In this document: in pieces, positions 15,608-23,248 of the stretch | Layout: the number at the start of each line of letters is the position of its first letter | How positions within the stretch are numbered: the first letter of the stretch is position 1 | Source of the DNA: Streptomyces xiaopingdaonensis | Lineage (GTDB): Bacteria; Actinomycetota; Actinomycetes; Streptomycetales; Streptomycetaceae | Assembly (NCBI RefSeq): GCF_000262345.1 | Contig: NZ_AJTQ01000199.1 | Span: forward strand, 1 to 34,062 | DNA: 34,062 nt | Direction of reading: 5' to 3' | Translations under genes and position numbers: made by a program | Notes under the pieces: generated by a model | What the model saw: only the letters and a program-made list of their open reading frames with translations | The model's database searches: none | What the model was told of the DNA's origin: nothing

Positions 15608-17038
15608 ATGGCAACCAACAGCACTGGTCTACTGCGGGTGTTGGGGCGCGGGGACGTCCTGGCCCTCGCCTTCGGCGCGATGATCGGCTTCGGCTGGGTC
15701 GTCCTCACCTCCGACTTCCTCGCGGACGCCGGGCCCGGCGGTGCGGCGCTCGCCTTCGTCCTCGGCGGGCTCGTGATGGCGCTCGTGGGGCTCTGCTACG
15801 CGGAGCTCGTCTCGGCGATGCCGCGCGCGGGCGGCGAACACCACTACGGGCTACGGGCGTTGGGCGCGCGCGGCGCCTTCACCGCCTCCTGGGCGCTCGT
15901 CCTCGGCTACGTCTCCGTCGCCGCCTTCGAGGCCGTCGCACTCCCCCAGACGGCGCTCGCGCTCTTCCCCGACATGGCGACAGGGCACCTCTGGACGCTC
16001 GGCGGATACGACGTCCAGGCCACCTGGGTGGCCGTCGGCGCGGGCGCGGCTGCCCTCCTCACTCTCCTCAACTACGTGGGCATCCGCCCCGCGAGCGTCT
16101 TCCAGACCGTCGCGGTGCTCTTCCTGCTCGGCGTCGGCGCGCTCCTGCTGCTGGGCTCCCTCACCGGCGGCTCGACCGAGACGATGCAGCCGCTCTTCCG
16201 CGGCGGCCTCGACGGGCTCGCCGCCGTCCTCGCCGCCGTGCCCTTCCTCTTCGTCGGCTTCGACGTCATCCCGCAGTCCGCCTCCGAGGTCAGGATCCCG
16301 CAGCGCCAGGTGGGCAAGCTGCTCGTCGTCTCGGTCGGGTGCGCCGTCGCCTGGTACGCGCTGATCATGCTCACCGTCGGCTCCGGGCTCGGGGGCGCGG
16401 ACCTGGCGGGGGCCGACCTCGCCACGGCCGAGGCGATGGAACGGCTGTGGGGCAGCGCGCTCATGGGAGACCTCCTCGTCGTCGGCGGCATCGCGGGGAT
16501 CGTCACGAGCTGGAACGCGTTCCTCATCGGCGGCAGCCGGCTCCTCTACGCGATGGCGTCCTCCGGAATGGTGCCGGCCTGGTTCGGGCGGCTGCACCCG
16601 CGGTTCCGCACGCCGGCGAACGCGGTCCTCTTCGTCGGCGGACTCTCGGCCGTGGCACCGTTCTTCGGCGAGTCGATGCTCAACTGGCTGGTGAACGCCG
16701 GCGGTGTCAACATCGTCGTCGGCTACCTCGTCGTGGTCGTCTGCTTCCTCGTGCTGCGCAGGCGGGAGCCGGAGATGGAGCGGCCGTTCCGTACGGCGGC
16801 CGGGACGGTCACCGGAGCGGCCGCGCTGGTGCTGACCGTCGGGCTCGGAGTGCTCTATCTGCCGGGCATGAGCGCCGCGTTGGAGTGGCCCGCCGAGTGG
16901 CTGATGGTCGGCGCCTGGTGGGTGGCGGGGGCGCTGCTCCTGTGGCGCCTGCCGCGGATCGCCCCGGGGGCCGACGCCGAAGCCCGGCTCCGGGCGCGGA
17001 TGGGCGTACCGGAGGAGACGGTGCGGGCCGCCGAGTGA
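15608..17038 (+). CDS. APC-family amino acid permease
   Basis: The protein has 476 residues with about 12 hydrophobic segments, the usual APC topology. Segment 1 contains LALAFGAMIGFGWVVL, the glycine-rich unwound helix that binds substrate in this superfamily. FLFVGFDVIPQSASEVR resembles the TM6 region of APC transporters, followed by a basic loop. The C-terminal 45 residues are cytosolic. It probably imports or exchanges an amino acid or related compound with a proton; the substrate cannot be read from sequence. ATG at 15608 lacks a clear ribosome-binding site, so the start is less certain (GTG at codon 11 is an alternative). It follows treY by 128 bases, with no evidence for a shared role. 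Confidence 0.88.
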   Translation: MATNSTGLLRVLGRGDVLALAFGAMIGFGWVVLTSDFLADAGPGGAALAFVLGGLVMALVGLCYAELVSAMPRAGGEHHYGLRALGARGAFTASWALVLGYVSVAAFEAVALPQTALALFPDMATGHLWTLGGYDVQATWVAVGAGAAALLTLLNYVGIRPASVFQTVAVLFLLGVGALLLLGSLTGGSTETMQPLFRGGLDGLAAVLAAVPFLFVGFDVIPQSASEVRIPQRQVGKLLVVSVGCAVAWYALIMLTVGSGLGGADLAGADLATAEAMERLWGSALMGDLLVVGGIAGIVTSWNAFLIGGSRLLYAMASSGMVPAWFGRLHPRFRTPANAVLFVGGLSAVAPFFGESMLNWLVNAGGVNIVVGYLVVVVCFLVLRRREPEMERPFRTAAGTVTGAAALVLTVGLGVLYLPGMSAALEWPAEWLMVGAWWVAGALLLWRLPRIAPGADAEARLRARMGVPEETVRAAE

Positions 17039-17172
17039 GGACCGCCGTCGCGCCGGTGTTCCGCCGCGCCCGCCGACTCGGTTGCACGGTCCGGGAGTCC
17101 ACACGTGGGACGTCCGCCGGGCCGCCCGGCGGAGGTCGCAGAAACCCGATGCGCGCCGCCGGGCACGGCTGC

Positions 17173-17178
17173 TAGGTT
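17173..17178 (+). promoter_or_regulatory. candidate -10 box upstream of leader ORF and GNAT gene
   Basis: TAGGTT at 17173-17178 matches the Streptomyces vegetative -10 consensus (TAGRRT) well. The -35 area about 17 bases upstream is poor. Transcription from here would start near 17185 and cover the short ORF at 17239 and the acetyltransferase at 17358. Confidence 0.45.
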
Positions 17179-17238
17179 CATGACCGCGACCGCAGAACGG
17201 CGGTACGCGCCACGGGAGTTGGAAGGGAGGCGGTAGCG

Positions 17239-17304
17239 ATGGCCCACGCCACCGAGTCGCACACCCACGCTCCCGCCACGGCGCCCGCACGGCACACCGC
17301 CTGA
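17239..17304 (+). CDS. short His/Ala/Thr-rich leader ORF (21 aa)
   Basis: This is an ATG frame of 21 codons, with a strong GGGAGG 8 bases upstream, a better ribosome-binding site than those of many full genes here. The peptide starts MAHATESHTHAP and ends APARHTA. It has 4 His, 7 Ala and 4 Thr, and no hydrophobic segment. It ends 53 bases before the TTG start of the acetyltransferase. A small hairpin, CGGCC/GGCCG (17306-17318), lies just after its stop. It may be a regulatory leader peptide or a free small protein; a chance frame is also possible. The histidines are scattered, not in a run, so classical histidine attenuation is not supported. Confidence 0.42.
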   Translation: MAHATESHTHAPATAPARHTA

Positions 17305-17357
17305 TCGGCCGGAGGCCGCACCACGCCGGGGAGCTCCGCACTCCCTGAGGACACACC

Positions 17358-18296
17358 TTGTCGAAAACGCTCGTCCGCGCACTCACGGAACCCGAGGCGC
17401 GCACCGTCTTCACCTCGCTCGACCACCCGGCACTCGACCGCCTCGGCCCCCCGCTGCTCGGCCGCCGTTACGCCACCCTCGCCGAGGGCGGCGCGTACCG
17501 CCCCGAGTGGACCTTCGTCGCCGAGCGCGAAGGACGCGTCGTCGCACGCGCGGCGCTGTATGCGGCCCCGCAGGACCAACACCCCGTCCTCCTCGACTGG
17601 TTCGACCTCGCACCGGGCGAACACGACGCCGCCGTACGCCTGCTGACGGCGCTCCCCTTCCCCGTCCCGTACGAGCTGCTCCTGCCCCCCGGCTGGCGCA
17701 CGGACCCCCTGGTGCACGCGGCGGCCGAGGCGCGCCTCGCCGCCTGTGCCGCGGCCGGCCGCGAGTTCGTCGTCGAACGCTTCCGGTACGAGTGGACGCC
17801 CCGCGACGGGCTCCCACCGCGCACGGGCGGTCTCGTCCTCGCGCCGCCCGCCGACGACGAGTCCGTACTCGGCGCCCTGCGCGAGATCCACCGCGACACA
17901 CGCGACGCCCACGCCCGCCGCGCCGTGGCGGCGGGCGGGATCGAGCATGCCGCACGCGACGAGTTGGAGTTCTTCGACTGGCTCGACTCCGCGCGCCGCT
18001 GGTGGCAGCTCGCCTACACACCGCACGGCGAACTCGCGGGCCTGCACGTACCGGGACGCAACCCCGGCGGCTTCGCCGTCGGCTTCATCGGCGTCCTTCC
18101 CGAGCACCGCGGACGCGGCTACTCGGCCGAGCTGCTCGCCGCGTGCACGGCGCGGATGGCGGCGGAGGGCGCCGAGCGGATCGCGGCCGCGACGGACATC
18201 GGCAACACGCGGATGGCGAAGACGTTCGCGCGCTCGGGCTACCGCATCGTCCAGCACCTCTGCGTCCTCGCGGAGCCGGGGCAGGTACCGGACTGA
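17358..18296 (+). CDS. GNAT family N-acetyltransferase
   Basis: The protein has 312 residues; the start is TTG at 17358, with TGAGGA 7 bases upstream. The C-terminal part has a clear GNAT acetyl-CoA site: GFAVGFIGVLPEHRGRGYSA, in which HRGRGYSAELL is the Q/RxxGxG/A pyrophosphate loop. NTRMAKTFARSGYRIVQ is the last strand-helix pair (motif B). The N-terminal half (about 1-150) is longer than a single GNAT domain and may be a degenerate second copy; it contains the DWFDL and PVPYELLLPPGW segments. The acceptor substrate is unknown. It probably acts in the cytosol. It follows the 21-codon leader ORF and ends before a long perfect hairpin. Confidence 0.85.
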   Translation: MSKTLVRALTEPEARTVFTSLDHPALDRLGPPLLGRRYATLAEGGAYRPEWTFVAEREGRVVARAALYAAPQDQHPVLLDWFDLAPGEHDAAVRLLTALPFPVPYELLLPPGWRTDPLVHAAAEARLAACAAAGREFVVERFRYEWTPRDGLPPRTGGLVLAPPADDESVLGALREIHRDTRDAHARRAVAAGGIEHAARDELEFFDWLDSARRWWQLAYTPHGELAGLHVPGRNPGGFAVGFIGVLPEHRGRGYSAELLAACTARMAAEGAERIAAATDIGNTRMAKTFARSGYRIVQHLCVLAEPGQVPD

Positions 18297-18332
18297 GCGG
18301 TACCCGCCGGCGCGGGCACCCGCCCGGGTAGC

Positions 18333-18370
18333 GCGCCGTGCTCCGCGCGCCGACGCGCGGAGCACGGCGC
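18333..18370. terminator. perfect 17-bp hairpin, bidirectional terminator
   Basis: The left arm, 18333-18349 (starts GCGCCGTGCTCC), and the right arm, 18354-18370 (ends GGAGCACGGCGC), are exact reverse complements around a CCGA loop. The hairpin lies between the convergent GNAT and ribbon-helix-helix genes, 36 bases after one stop and about 100 after the other. No T-tract flanks it, as is common in Streptomyces. Confidence 0.72.
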
Positions 18371-18471
18371 CCTCGGTCTCGTCGGCCGGCGACGGTGTCC
18401 AGGCTCCCAGCATCCGACCCGGCGACGGACCCCGGCCCTCGCGGCGAACCGGACACCGCGGGCCGACGGGA

Positions 18472-18681
18472 TCACGCGATCTCCTCACCGAAGATACCGG
18501 TGAGCTCCTCCGTGTCGTTCGCCGACCGCTGACGCCAGGCACGCAAGTCCGGCGCCGCGTCTTGCAGTTGCTGCCCTCTGAGCGCCCGCTCGACATAGGC
18601 CGACAGGTTGCCGCGCGAGGTGGCGCGGGCGTGGGCGAGGAGATCGTCCGGCAGGGTCACCGCAATACGCGTACGTGGCAT
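18472..18681 (-). CDS. ribbon-helix-helix (CopG-type) DNA-binding protein, orphan antitoxin-like
   Basis: The protein has 69 residues and ATG at 18681, with GGGGAGG about 11 bases upstream. It begins MPRTRIAVTLPDDLLAHARA, the beta-strand and first helix of a ribbon-helix-helix domain, followed by GNLSAYVERALRG, the usual second helix ('S.yv..al'). The C-terminal 30 residues, around RAWRQRSANDTEEL and GIFGEEIA, resemble the toxin-binding tail of VapB-like antitoxins. However, no toxin gene follows: the next 100 bases on this strand lead straight into the 17-bp terminator hairpin, and upstream is the MFS gene. It may therefore be a solitary transcription factor or the remnant of a toxin-antitoxin pair. 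Its target is unknown. Confidence 0.78.
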   Translation of the reverse strand: MPRTRIAVTLPDDLLAHARATSRGNLSAYVERALRGQQLQDAAPDLRAWRQRSANDTEELTGIFGEEIA

Positions 18682-18773
18682 ACGGAAAGCATGCCTCCCC
18701 GCGGCGGACGCGCCCACCCGGACCGCGCCCGGAAGCCGCAGCCACGGCTCAGCGAGCAACGGCGTACACACCC

Positions 18774-18795
18774 GGGGGGACGTCCCAACGCCCCC
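18774..18795 (-). terminator. hairpin after the MFS gene
   Basis: GGGGG (18775-18779), a bulged A, then CGT, pair with ACG (18788-18790) and CCCCC (18791-18795) around a CCCA loop, giving 8 bp. It lies 22 bases beyond the MFS stop on the minus strand and before the ribbon-helix-helix gene, so it could separate the two transcripts. There is no T-tract. Confidence 0.4.
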
Positions 18796-18816
18796 TGCTG
18801 TCACGCCGTTTCGCAC

Positions 18817-20718
18817 TCACCCGCCCCCCGGCAGCTCCGCCCCCCGCATCCCCGCCCGCGGCTCCGAACGCCGCGCCGGCACGTGCCGGGCGGCCACCTT
18901 CCCGCCACGCTCCCGCACGGCGCCCCGTCCCGCCCCCGCCGTGGAGGACGGGAGGAACGCGGCGACGAGGAGCCCCAGCAGGGCAGCACCCGCGGCGATC
19001 AGGAACGCGGTGCGGAAGCCGCCGAGGCCCGGCACCTCGGCGCCGCCGAGCGGGGTCGTCATGCGCGCGAGCACCACGCCGATCACCGCGCTGGAGCTGG
19101 AGGTGCCGATCGAACGCATCAGCGTGTTCAGGCCGTTGGCCGCGCCGGTCTCCGACGCGTCGACCGCGCCGAGGATCAGCGCGGGCATCGCCGAGTACGC
19201 CACGCCGATCCCCACACCGACGAGGACGGCGACGAGCACGGTCTGCCAGACGGCACCCATGAGGAAGACCCCGGCGAGGTAGGCGACGGCGAGCAGCACC
19301 TGCCCCGCCATCAGCGAGACCTTCGGCCCGCGCTTCGCCGACAGCCGCGCCGAGAAGTTCGACACCGCCATCATCGCCACCCCCATCGGCGCGATGCACA
19401 GCCCCGCCACGACCATCGACTGCCCCAACCCGTACCCGGTCGCCGCGGGAAGCTGGAGAAGCTGCGGCAGCACCAACGTCAGTACGTAGAAGGCGAATCC
19501 GACGGTGATCGACGCGAGGTTGGTGAGGAGCACCTGACGGCGTGCCGTGGTGCGCAGGTCGACGAGCGGGTCGCGGAGGCGCAGCTCCAGCAGCCCCCAG
19601 AGCAGGAAGACGGCGACGCTCCCGCCGAGGAGCCCGAGCGTCAACGGGCTCCCCCATCCCCACTCGGCGCCCTTGGAGACGGGCAGCAGCAGCCCGACGA
19701 GGCCCAGCGTCAGCCCGACGGCGCCGACCACGTCGAACCGGCCGGGCGTGCGCAGCCCCGACTCGGGCACCAGCAGTCCGACGAGCGCCATCGCGAGCGC
19801 GCCGAGTCCCGCGGAGCCGAGGAAGAGCACGTGCCAGTCGGCGGTCTGCGCCACGTAGGCGGCGAGCGGCATGCCGAGCGCACCGCCGACCCCGAGCGAG
19901 GAGCTCATGAACGCCATCGCGGAACCGAGCCGCTCCGGCGGGAGTTCGTCGCGCATGATGCTGATGCCGAGCGGGATCGCCCCCATGGCGAACCCCTGCA
20001 CGGCACGCCCCGCGACCATCGGCACGAGCTGGGAGGTGGCGGCGCAGACGAGCGAGCCGAGGACCATCAGCCCGAGGCTCACCATGATCATCCGGCGCTT
20101 TCCGTAGAGGTCGCCGAGCCGCCCCATGATCGGCGTCGCGACGGCGCCGCTGAGCAGCGTCGCGGTGACGACCCAGGAGGCGTTGGCCGGCGACGTCCGC
20201 AGCAGCTCGGGCAGTTGGGCGACGACGGGCACGATCAGCGTCTGCATCACGGCGACGGAGATGCCCCCGAACGCGAGGACCGGCACCAGCAGCCTGCCCT
20301 CCCGCAGCCCGCTCCTCGCCGGGGTGCGCGCGTCCCGGCCGCGGGATGTGCCGGGCAGGCCGCCGCGCCTGCCGTGCGGTGCGCCGTACCCGGGAGACCC
20401 GAGCGTGTGGGCGCCGGGGGGCTCCGTCGCCGGCGTACTGCCGGGGGCCGCCTCCCCGGCCGCCGGCTCGGTCGCGCGGGGAGTCCCGGACGCGCCGCCG
20501 GGGAGGGGGCGCCGGCGGCGGAGGAAGCCCGACGGGCCGTGTGCGCCGCCGCTTTCGGTGGCGGGGGCGGCGTCCCTGGCGGACGCCGGGGGGCAGCCGG
20601 GTGCGCGGGTGCCCTGCGGGTCGGGGGCGCCGCAGTCGGGCCCGTGGTCGGGCTCCGGACTGCGGCCGGGACTTTCGCCGGGCAGGTCGCGGGGGCTGGT
20701 CGGATCGTGCGTCGGCAT
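18817..20718 (-). CDS. MFS transporter, DHA2 (drug:H+ antiporter) family, with long disordered N-terminus
   Basis: The protein has 633 residues; ATG at 20718 has GGAGG 7 bases upstream, so the long N-terminus is real by this criterion. Residues 1 to about 140 are Pro/Gly/Ser/Arg-rich and low in complexity. The membrane part then begins at LLVPVLAFGGISVAVMQTLI and has roughly 13-14 segments. Motif A is present as MGRLGDLYGKRRM between TM2 and TM3, and GRAVQGFAMGAIPLGI fits the motif B region. SSLGVGGALGMPLA is the motif C-like antiporter signature in TM5. DHA2 members export drugs or metabolites in exchange for protons. The substrate is unknown. The C-terminal 40 residues are basic and probably cytosolic. 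Confidence 0.9.
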   Translation of the reverse strand: MPTHDPTSPRDLPGESPGRSPEPDHGPDCGAPDPQGTRAPGCPPASARDAAPATESGGAHGPSGFLRRRRPLPGGASGTPRATEPAAGEAAPGSTPATEPPGAHTLGSPGYGAPHGRRGGLPGTSRGRDARTPARSGLREGRLLVPVLAFGGISVAVMQTLIVPVVAQLPELLRTSPANASWVVTATLLSGAVATPIMGRLGDLYGKRRMIMVSLGLMVLGSLVCAATSQLVPMVAGRAVQGFAMGAIPLGISIMRDELPPERLGSAMAFMSSSLGVGGALGMPLAAYVAQTADWHVLFLGSAGLGALAMALVGLLVPESGLRTPGRFDVVGAVGLTLGLVGLLLPVSKGAEWGWGSPLTLGLLGGSVAVFLLWGLLELRLRDPLVDLRTTARRQVLLTNLASITVGFAFYVLTLVLPQLLQLPAATGYGLGQSMVVAGLCIAPMGVAMMAVSNFSARLSAKRGPKVSLMAGQVLLAVAYLAGVFLMGAVWQTVLVAVLVGVGIGVAYSAMPALILGAVDASETGAANGLNTLMRSIGTSSSSAVIGVVLARMTTPLGGAEVPGLGGFRTAFLIAAGAALLGLLVAAFLPSSTAGAGRGAVRERGGKVAARHVPARRSEPRAGMRGAELPGGG

Positions 20719-21295
20719 GCTTCGGCCTCCGGGGCGCAGACGGTACGGGAGCAACGTTCATGCAGCGTACAAACGAACTCGCCCCGGGCATCCGGTATTT
20801 CGCCACCGGAAACGCGCCCGACACACCACCGTCGGGCGTCCCGCACTCCCCGGCCGTACGCCGAGCGCACCCACCGCGAGGAGCGCGCCGCGCGCCCGCC
20901 GCGGCGCCCGCCCCCTCGCTCCACGCGGAAGCGCCCCGCGGAACGACGTCACCGCACGCCGTACGGCGCCGCCGTCGAACACCGCCCCGCTCGGGACCCG
21001 CGGAAGGAGCCGGGCGTCCGCCGGGGGCGCATCGCGTCCGGCGTGCGCAACGGGCGGGACGCCAGAGGGCGGACGTGCGCGAAAGAGACGCCGGAGCACC
21101 ACCCGCGCCGCGGACAGCAAAAGACCCCGGGGGACGGCCGTACGCCGTCCCCCGGGGCCACATCCGCCCCCGCGGCCGCCCTGGCGGCCCCGCGTCAGCG
21201 CGTCCGCCAGAGGCCGACCGCACTGCCCCGAAGGGAGTTTGGCCGGATCGGAGCGAACCGGAAGCCTCCGGTACCGGTCCGGGTCCGCCGGTTCT
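20719..21295. other. 577-base gene-free stretch between msrB and MFS gene
   Basis: I find no credible coding sequence here; the open frames are Arg/Pro-rich shadows. The msrB terminator lies at 21125-21157. Near the MFS start the sequence is less GC-rich. A possible minus-strand -10, TACGCT (20769-20764), lies about 45 bases before the MFS ATG. GTTC (20759-20762) and GAAC (20775-20778) form short inverted ends around it, the kind of site a TetR-type repressor could use. No regulator gene is adjacent. The rest shows nothing I can name. Confidence 0.3.
21125..21157 (-). terminator. Rho-independent terminator of the murC-msrB operon
   Basis: CCCCGGGGGACGGC (21125-21138) and GCCGTCCCCCGGGG (21144-21157) form a perfect 14-bp stem with a 5-base loop. 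Read on the minus strand the stem is followed by TCTTTTGC, a T-tract, so this is a textbook intrinsic terminator, about 140 bases after the msrB stop. Confidence 0.85.
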
Positions 21296-21703
21296 TCAGC
21301 CCTCCGTCGGCTCCAGCCGAACGGAGATGCTGTTGATGCAGTACCGCTGGTCGGTCGGGGTGTCGTACCCCTCGCCCTCGAAGACGTGGCCGAGGTGGGA
21401 GCCGCAGTTGGCGCAGCGCACCTCGGTGCGGACCTGGCCGAGGGAGTGGTCGGGCAGCAGCTCGACGGCCTCCGACTTCGACGGGTCGTAGAAGCTCGGC
21501 CACCCGCAGTGGGACTCGAACTTCGTCTCGGAGCGGAACAACTCGGTGCCGCAGGCGCGGCAGTTGTAGACGCCCGTGGTCTTGGTGTCCGTGTACTCAC
21601 CCGTGAACGGGCGCTCGGTGCCGGCCTCGCGGAGCACGTGGTACTCCTCGGGGGACAGCTCCTCGCGCCACTGCTCCTCGGACTTGTTGACGTCGTAGGC
21701 CAT
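21296..21703 (-). CDS. msrB: peptide-methionine (R)-S-oxide reductase
   Basis: The protein has 135 residues; ATG at 21703 has AGGAG 6 bases upstream. All MsrB landmarks are present. The structural zinc cysteines are C48/C51 (NCRAC) and C97/C100 (CANC). HCGWPSF contains C66, a candidate resolving cysteine. GSHLGHVF is present, and the catalytic cysteine is C122 in QRYCINS. The length is typical of a stand-alone MsrB. It reduces the R epimer of methionine sulfoxide in oxidised proteins with thioredoxin, in the cytosol. It is last in the murC operon, with a 77-base gap, and is followed by a strong terminator. Confidence 0.96.
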   Translation of the reverse strand: MAYDVNKSEEQWREELSPEEYHVLREAGTERPFTGEYTDTKTTGVYNCRACGTELFRSETKFESHCGWPSFYDPSKSEAVELLPDHSLGQVRTEVRCANCGSHLGHVFEGEGYDTPTDQRYCINSISVRLEPTEG

Positions 21704-21780
21704 CTCGGTCTCCTAGTTCTGCTGTGCGCCCTGATTCCCGGGCCGCACGGGCCGTGCGGCCTTCCCCCCGTACGCGGCCG

Positions 21781-23181
21781 TCAGCTCCCCAAGCGGGCGA
21801 GGAGCTGCGGCCCGAGTTCGGTCACGTCACCCGCGCCCATGGTGAGAACGAGATCACCGGGTTTGGTCATTCCCGCGACGACGCCGACGGCCTCCTCAGG
21901 ACCTGATGTCTCCGTCACATCGGCGCCCGCCCCCAGCGCCGCCTCGACGACGAGCCCGCTCGTCACGCCCGGCAGCGGGTCCTCCCGCGCCGGGTAGATC
22001 GGCAGCACGACGGACGCGTCGGCGAGCGCGAGCGCCCGCCCCATCTCGACGCCGAGTTCCCGGGTGCGGCTGAAGAGGTGCGGCTGGTAGACGACGAGCA
22101 CGCGCCCCTCGCCCGCCGCCTGGCGCACCGCCTCCAGGTCGGCGGCCATCTCCGTCGGGTGGTGCGCGTACGAGTCGATCACCTGCACACCGCCGGACTC
22201 GCCCTTCGACTGCAACCGCCGCCCGACCCCGTGGAACGACTGCAACGCAGGCGCCAACTCCTCGGGGTCGACCCCGGCCGCGGCGCCCGCCGCCAGCGCG
22301 GCCACGGCGTTGAGCGCGTAGTGCCGCCCGGGAACGGAGACCTCGAACGCGAGCTCGCGTCCGTCGAGCACCGCCGTGACCCGGCTCGCCAGGCCCCGGT
22401 GCTCGATGGAGACCACCCGCACCTCGGCGTCCTCCGCCTGCCCGTAGGTGACGACGCGCGGAGCGCCGCCCGCGGCGCGCACCCGCGCGGCGAACTCCCG
22501 CGCGCCCGGGTCGTCGGCCGAGACCACGAGGGTGCCGCCCTCGCGGACGCGTCCTGCGAAGATCTCGAAGGACTCGTGGACCTCCTCCAGCGAGGCGTAG
22601 TTGGCGTGGTGGTCGAGCTCGACGTTGAGGACCACGGCGACCTCGGGCGCGTACTTGTGGAAGCTGCGGTCGCTCTCGTCGGCCTCCGCCACGAAGAGGT
22701 CGCCGCCGCCCTGGTGCGCGTTGGAGCCCGGCTGGTCGAGGTCTCCGCCGATGGCGTACGACGGGTCGGCCCCGAGCGTGCGGAGGGCGACCGCCAACAT
22801 CGACGTCGTCGTCGTCTTGCCGTGGGTCCCGGCGACGGCGACGGCGCGGTGCCCGTCGAGGAGCGCGGCGAGCGCGTCGGAGCGGTGGACGACGGGCAGG
22901 CCGCGCTCCGTGGCGGCGGCGATCTCCGGGTTGTCGTCGCGGATGGCGCTGGAGGCGACGATGCACGTGGCGTCGGCCGGGAGGTGCTCGGCCGCGTGCC
23001 CGATCCGGACCGTCACGCCGAGCCGCCGCAGCGCCTCGACCGTCTCCGACTCGCGTGCGTCGCTGCCGGTGACGCGGGCGCCGCGCTGCGCGAGGACCTT
23101 CGCGATGCCGGACATACCCGCCCCACCGATGCCGAGGAAGTGCGGCCGCTCCATGGCAGGCGGTACGGGATGACTGGCCAT
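21781..23181 (-). CDS. murC: UDP-N-acetylmuramate--L-alanine ligase
   Basis: The protein has 466 residues; ATG at 23181 has GGGGAG 5 bases upstream. The N-terminal UDP-binding domain shows FLGIGGAGMSGIAKVL (residues 15-30). The central ATPase has the P-loop GTHGKTTTTSML near 116, then AEADESDRSF and LNVELDHHANY, which are typical of MurC. The C-terminal domain contains DSYAHHPTEM and VVYQPHLFSRT, the MurC-specific pair. It joins L-Ala to UDP-MurNAc, the first step of the peptidoglycan stem peptide, using ATP. In Streptomyces murC is known to lie apart from the dcw cluster, and here too no other mur or fts gene is near. It forms an operon with the upstream small Usp-like protein (67-base gap) and downstream msrB. 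Confidence 0.97.
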   Translation of the reverse strand: MASHPVPPAMERPHFLGIGGAGMSGIAKVLAQRGARVTGSDARESETVEALRRLGVTVRIGHAAEHLPADATCIVASSAIRDDNPEIAAATERGLPVVHRSDALAALLDGHRAVAVAGTHGKTTTTSMLAVALRTLGADPSYAIGGDLDQPGSNAHQGGGDLFVAEADESDRSFHKYAPEVAVVLNVELDHHANYASLEEVHESFEIFAGRVREGGTLVVSADDPGAREFAARVRAAGGAPRVVTYGQAEDAEVRVVSIEHRGLASRVTAVLDGRELAFEVSVPGRHYALNAVAALAAGAAAGVDPEELAPALQSFHGVGRRLQSKGESGGVQVIDSYAHHPTEMAADLEAVRQAAGEGRVLVVYQPHLFSRTRELGVEMGRALALADASVVLPIYPAREDPLPGVTSGLVVEAALGAGADVTETSGPEEAVGVVAGMTKPGDLVLTMGAGDVTELGPQLLARLGS

Positions 23182-23248
23182 GCGGGCTCCCCAAGGGTCG
23201 TGGGCTGCGAGGACCCGGGGCGACTCCCGCCCGCGGGCGGCACCCAGA

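Noticed and set aside
17180..17236. An 18-codon ORF (MTATAERRY...) just after the TAGGTT box
   Set aside because: Its ATG would lie upstream of the predicted transcription start and it has no ribosome-binding site.
17239..17304. A histidine-operon type attenuator
   Set aside because: Four His codons are scattered, not consecutive, and the downstream gene is an acetyltransferase, not a his gene.
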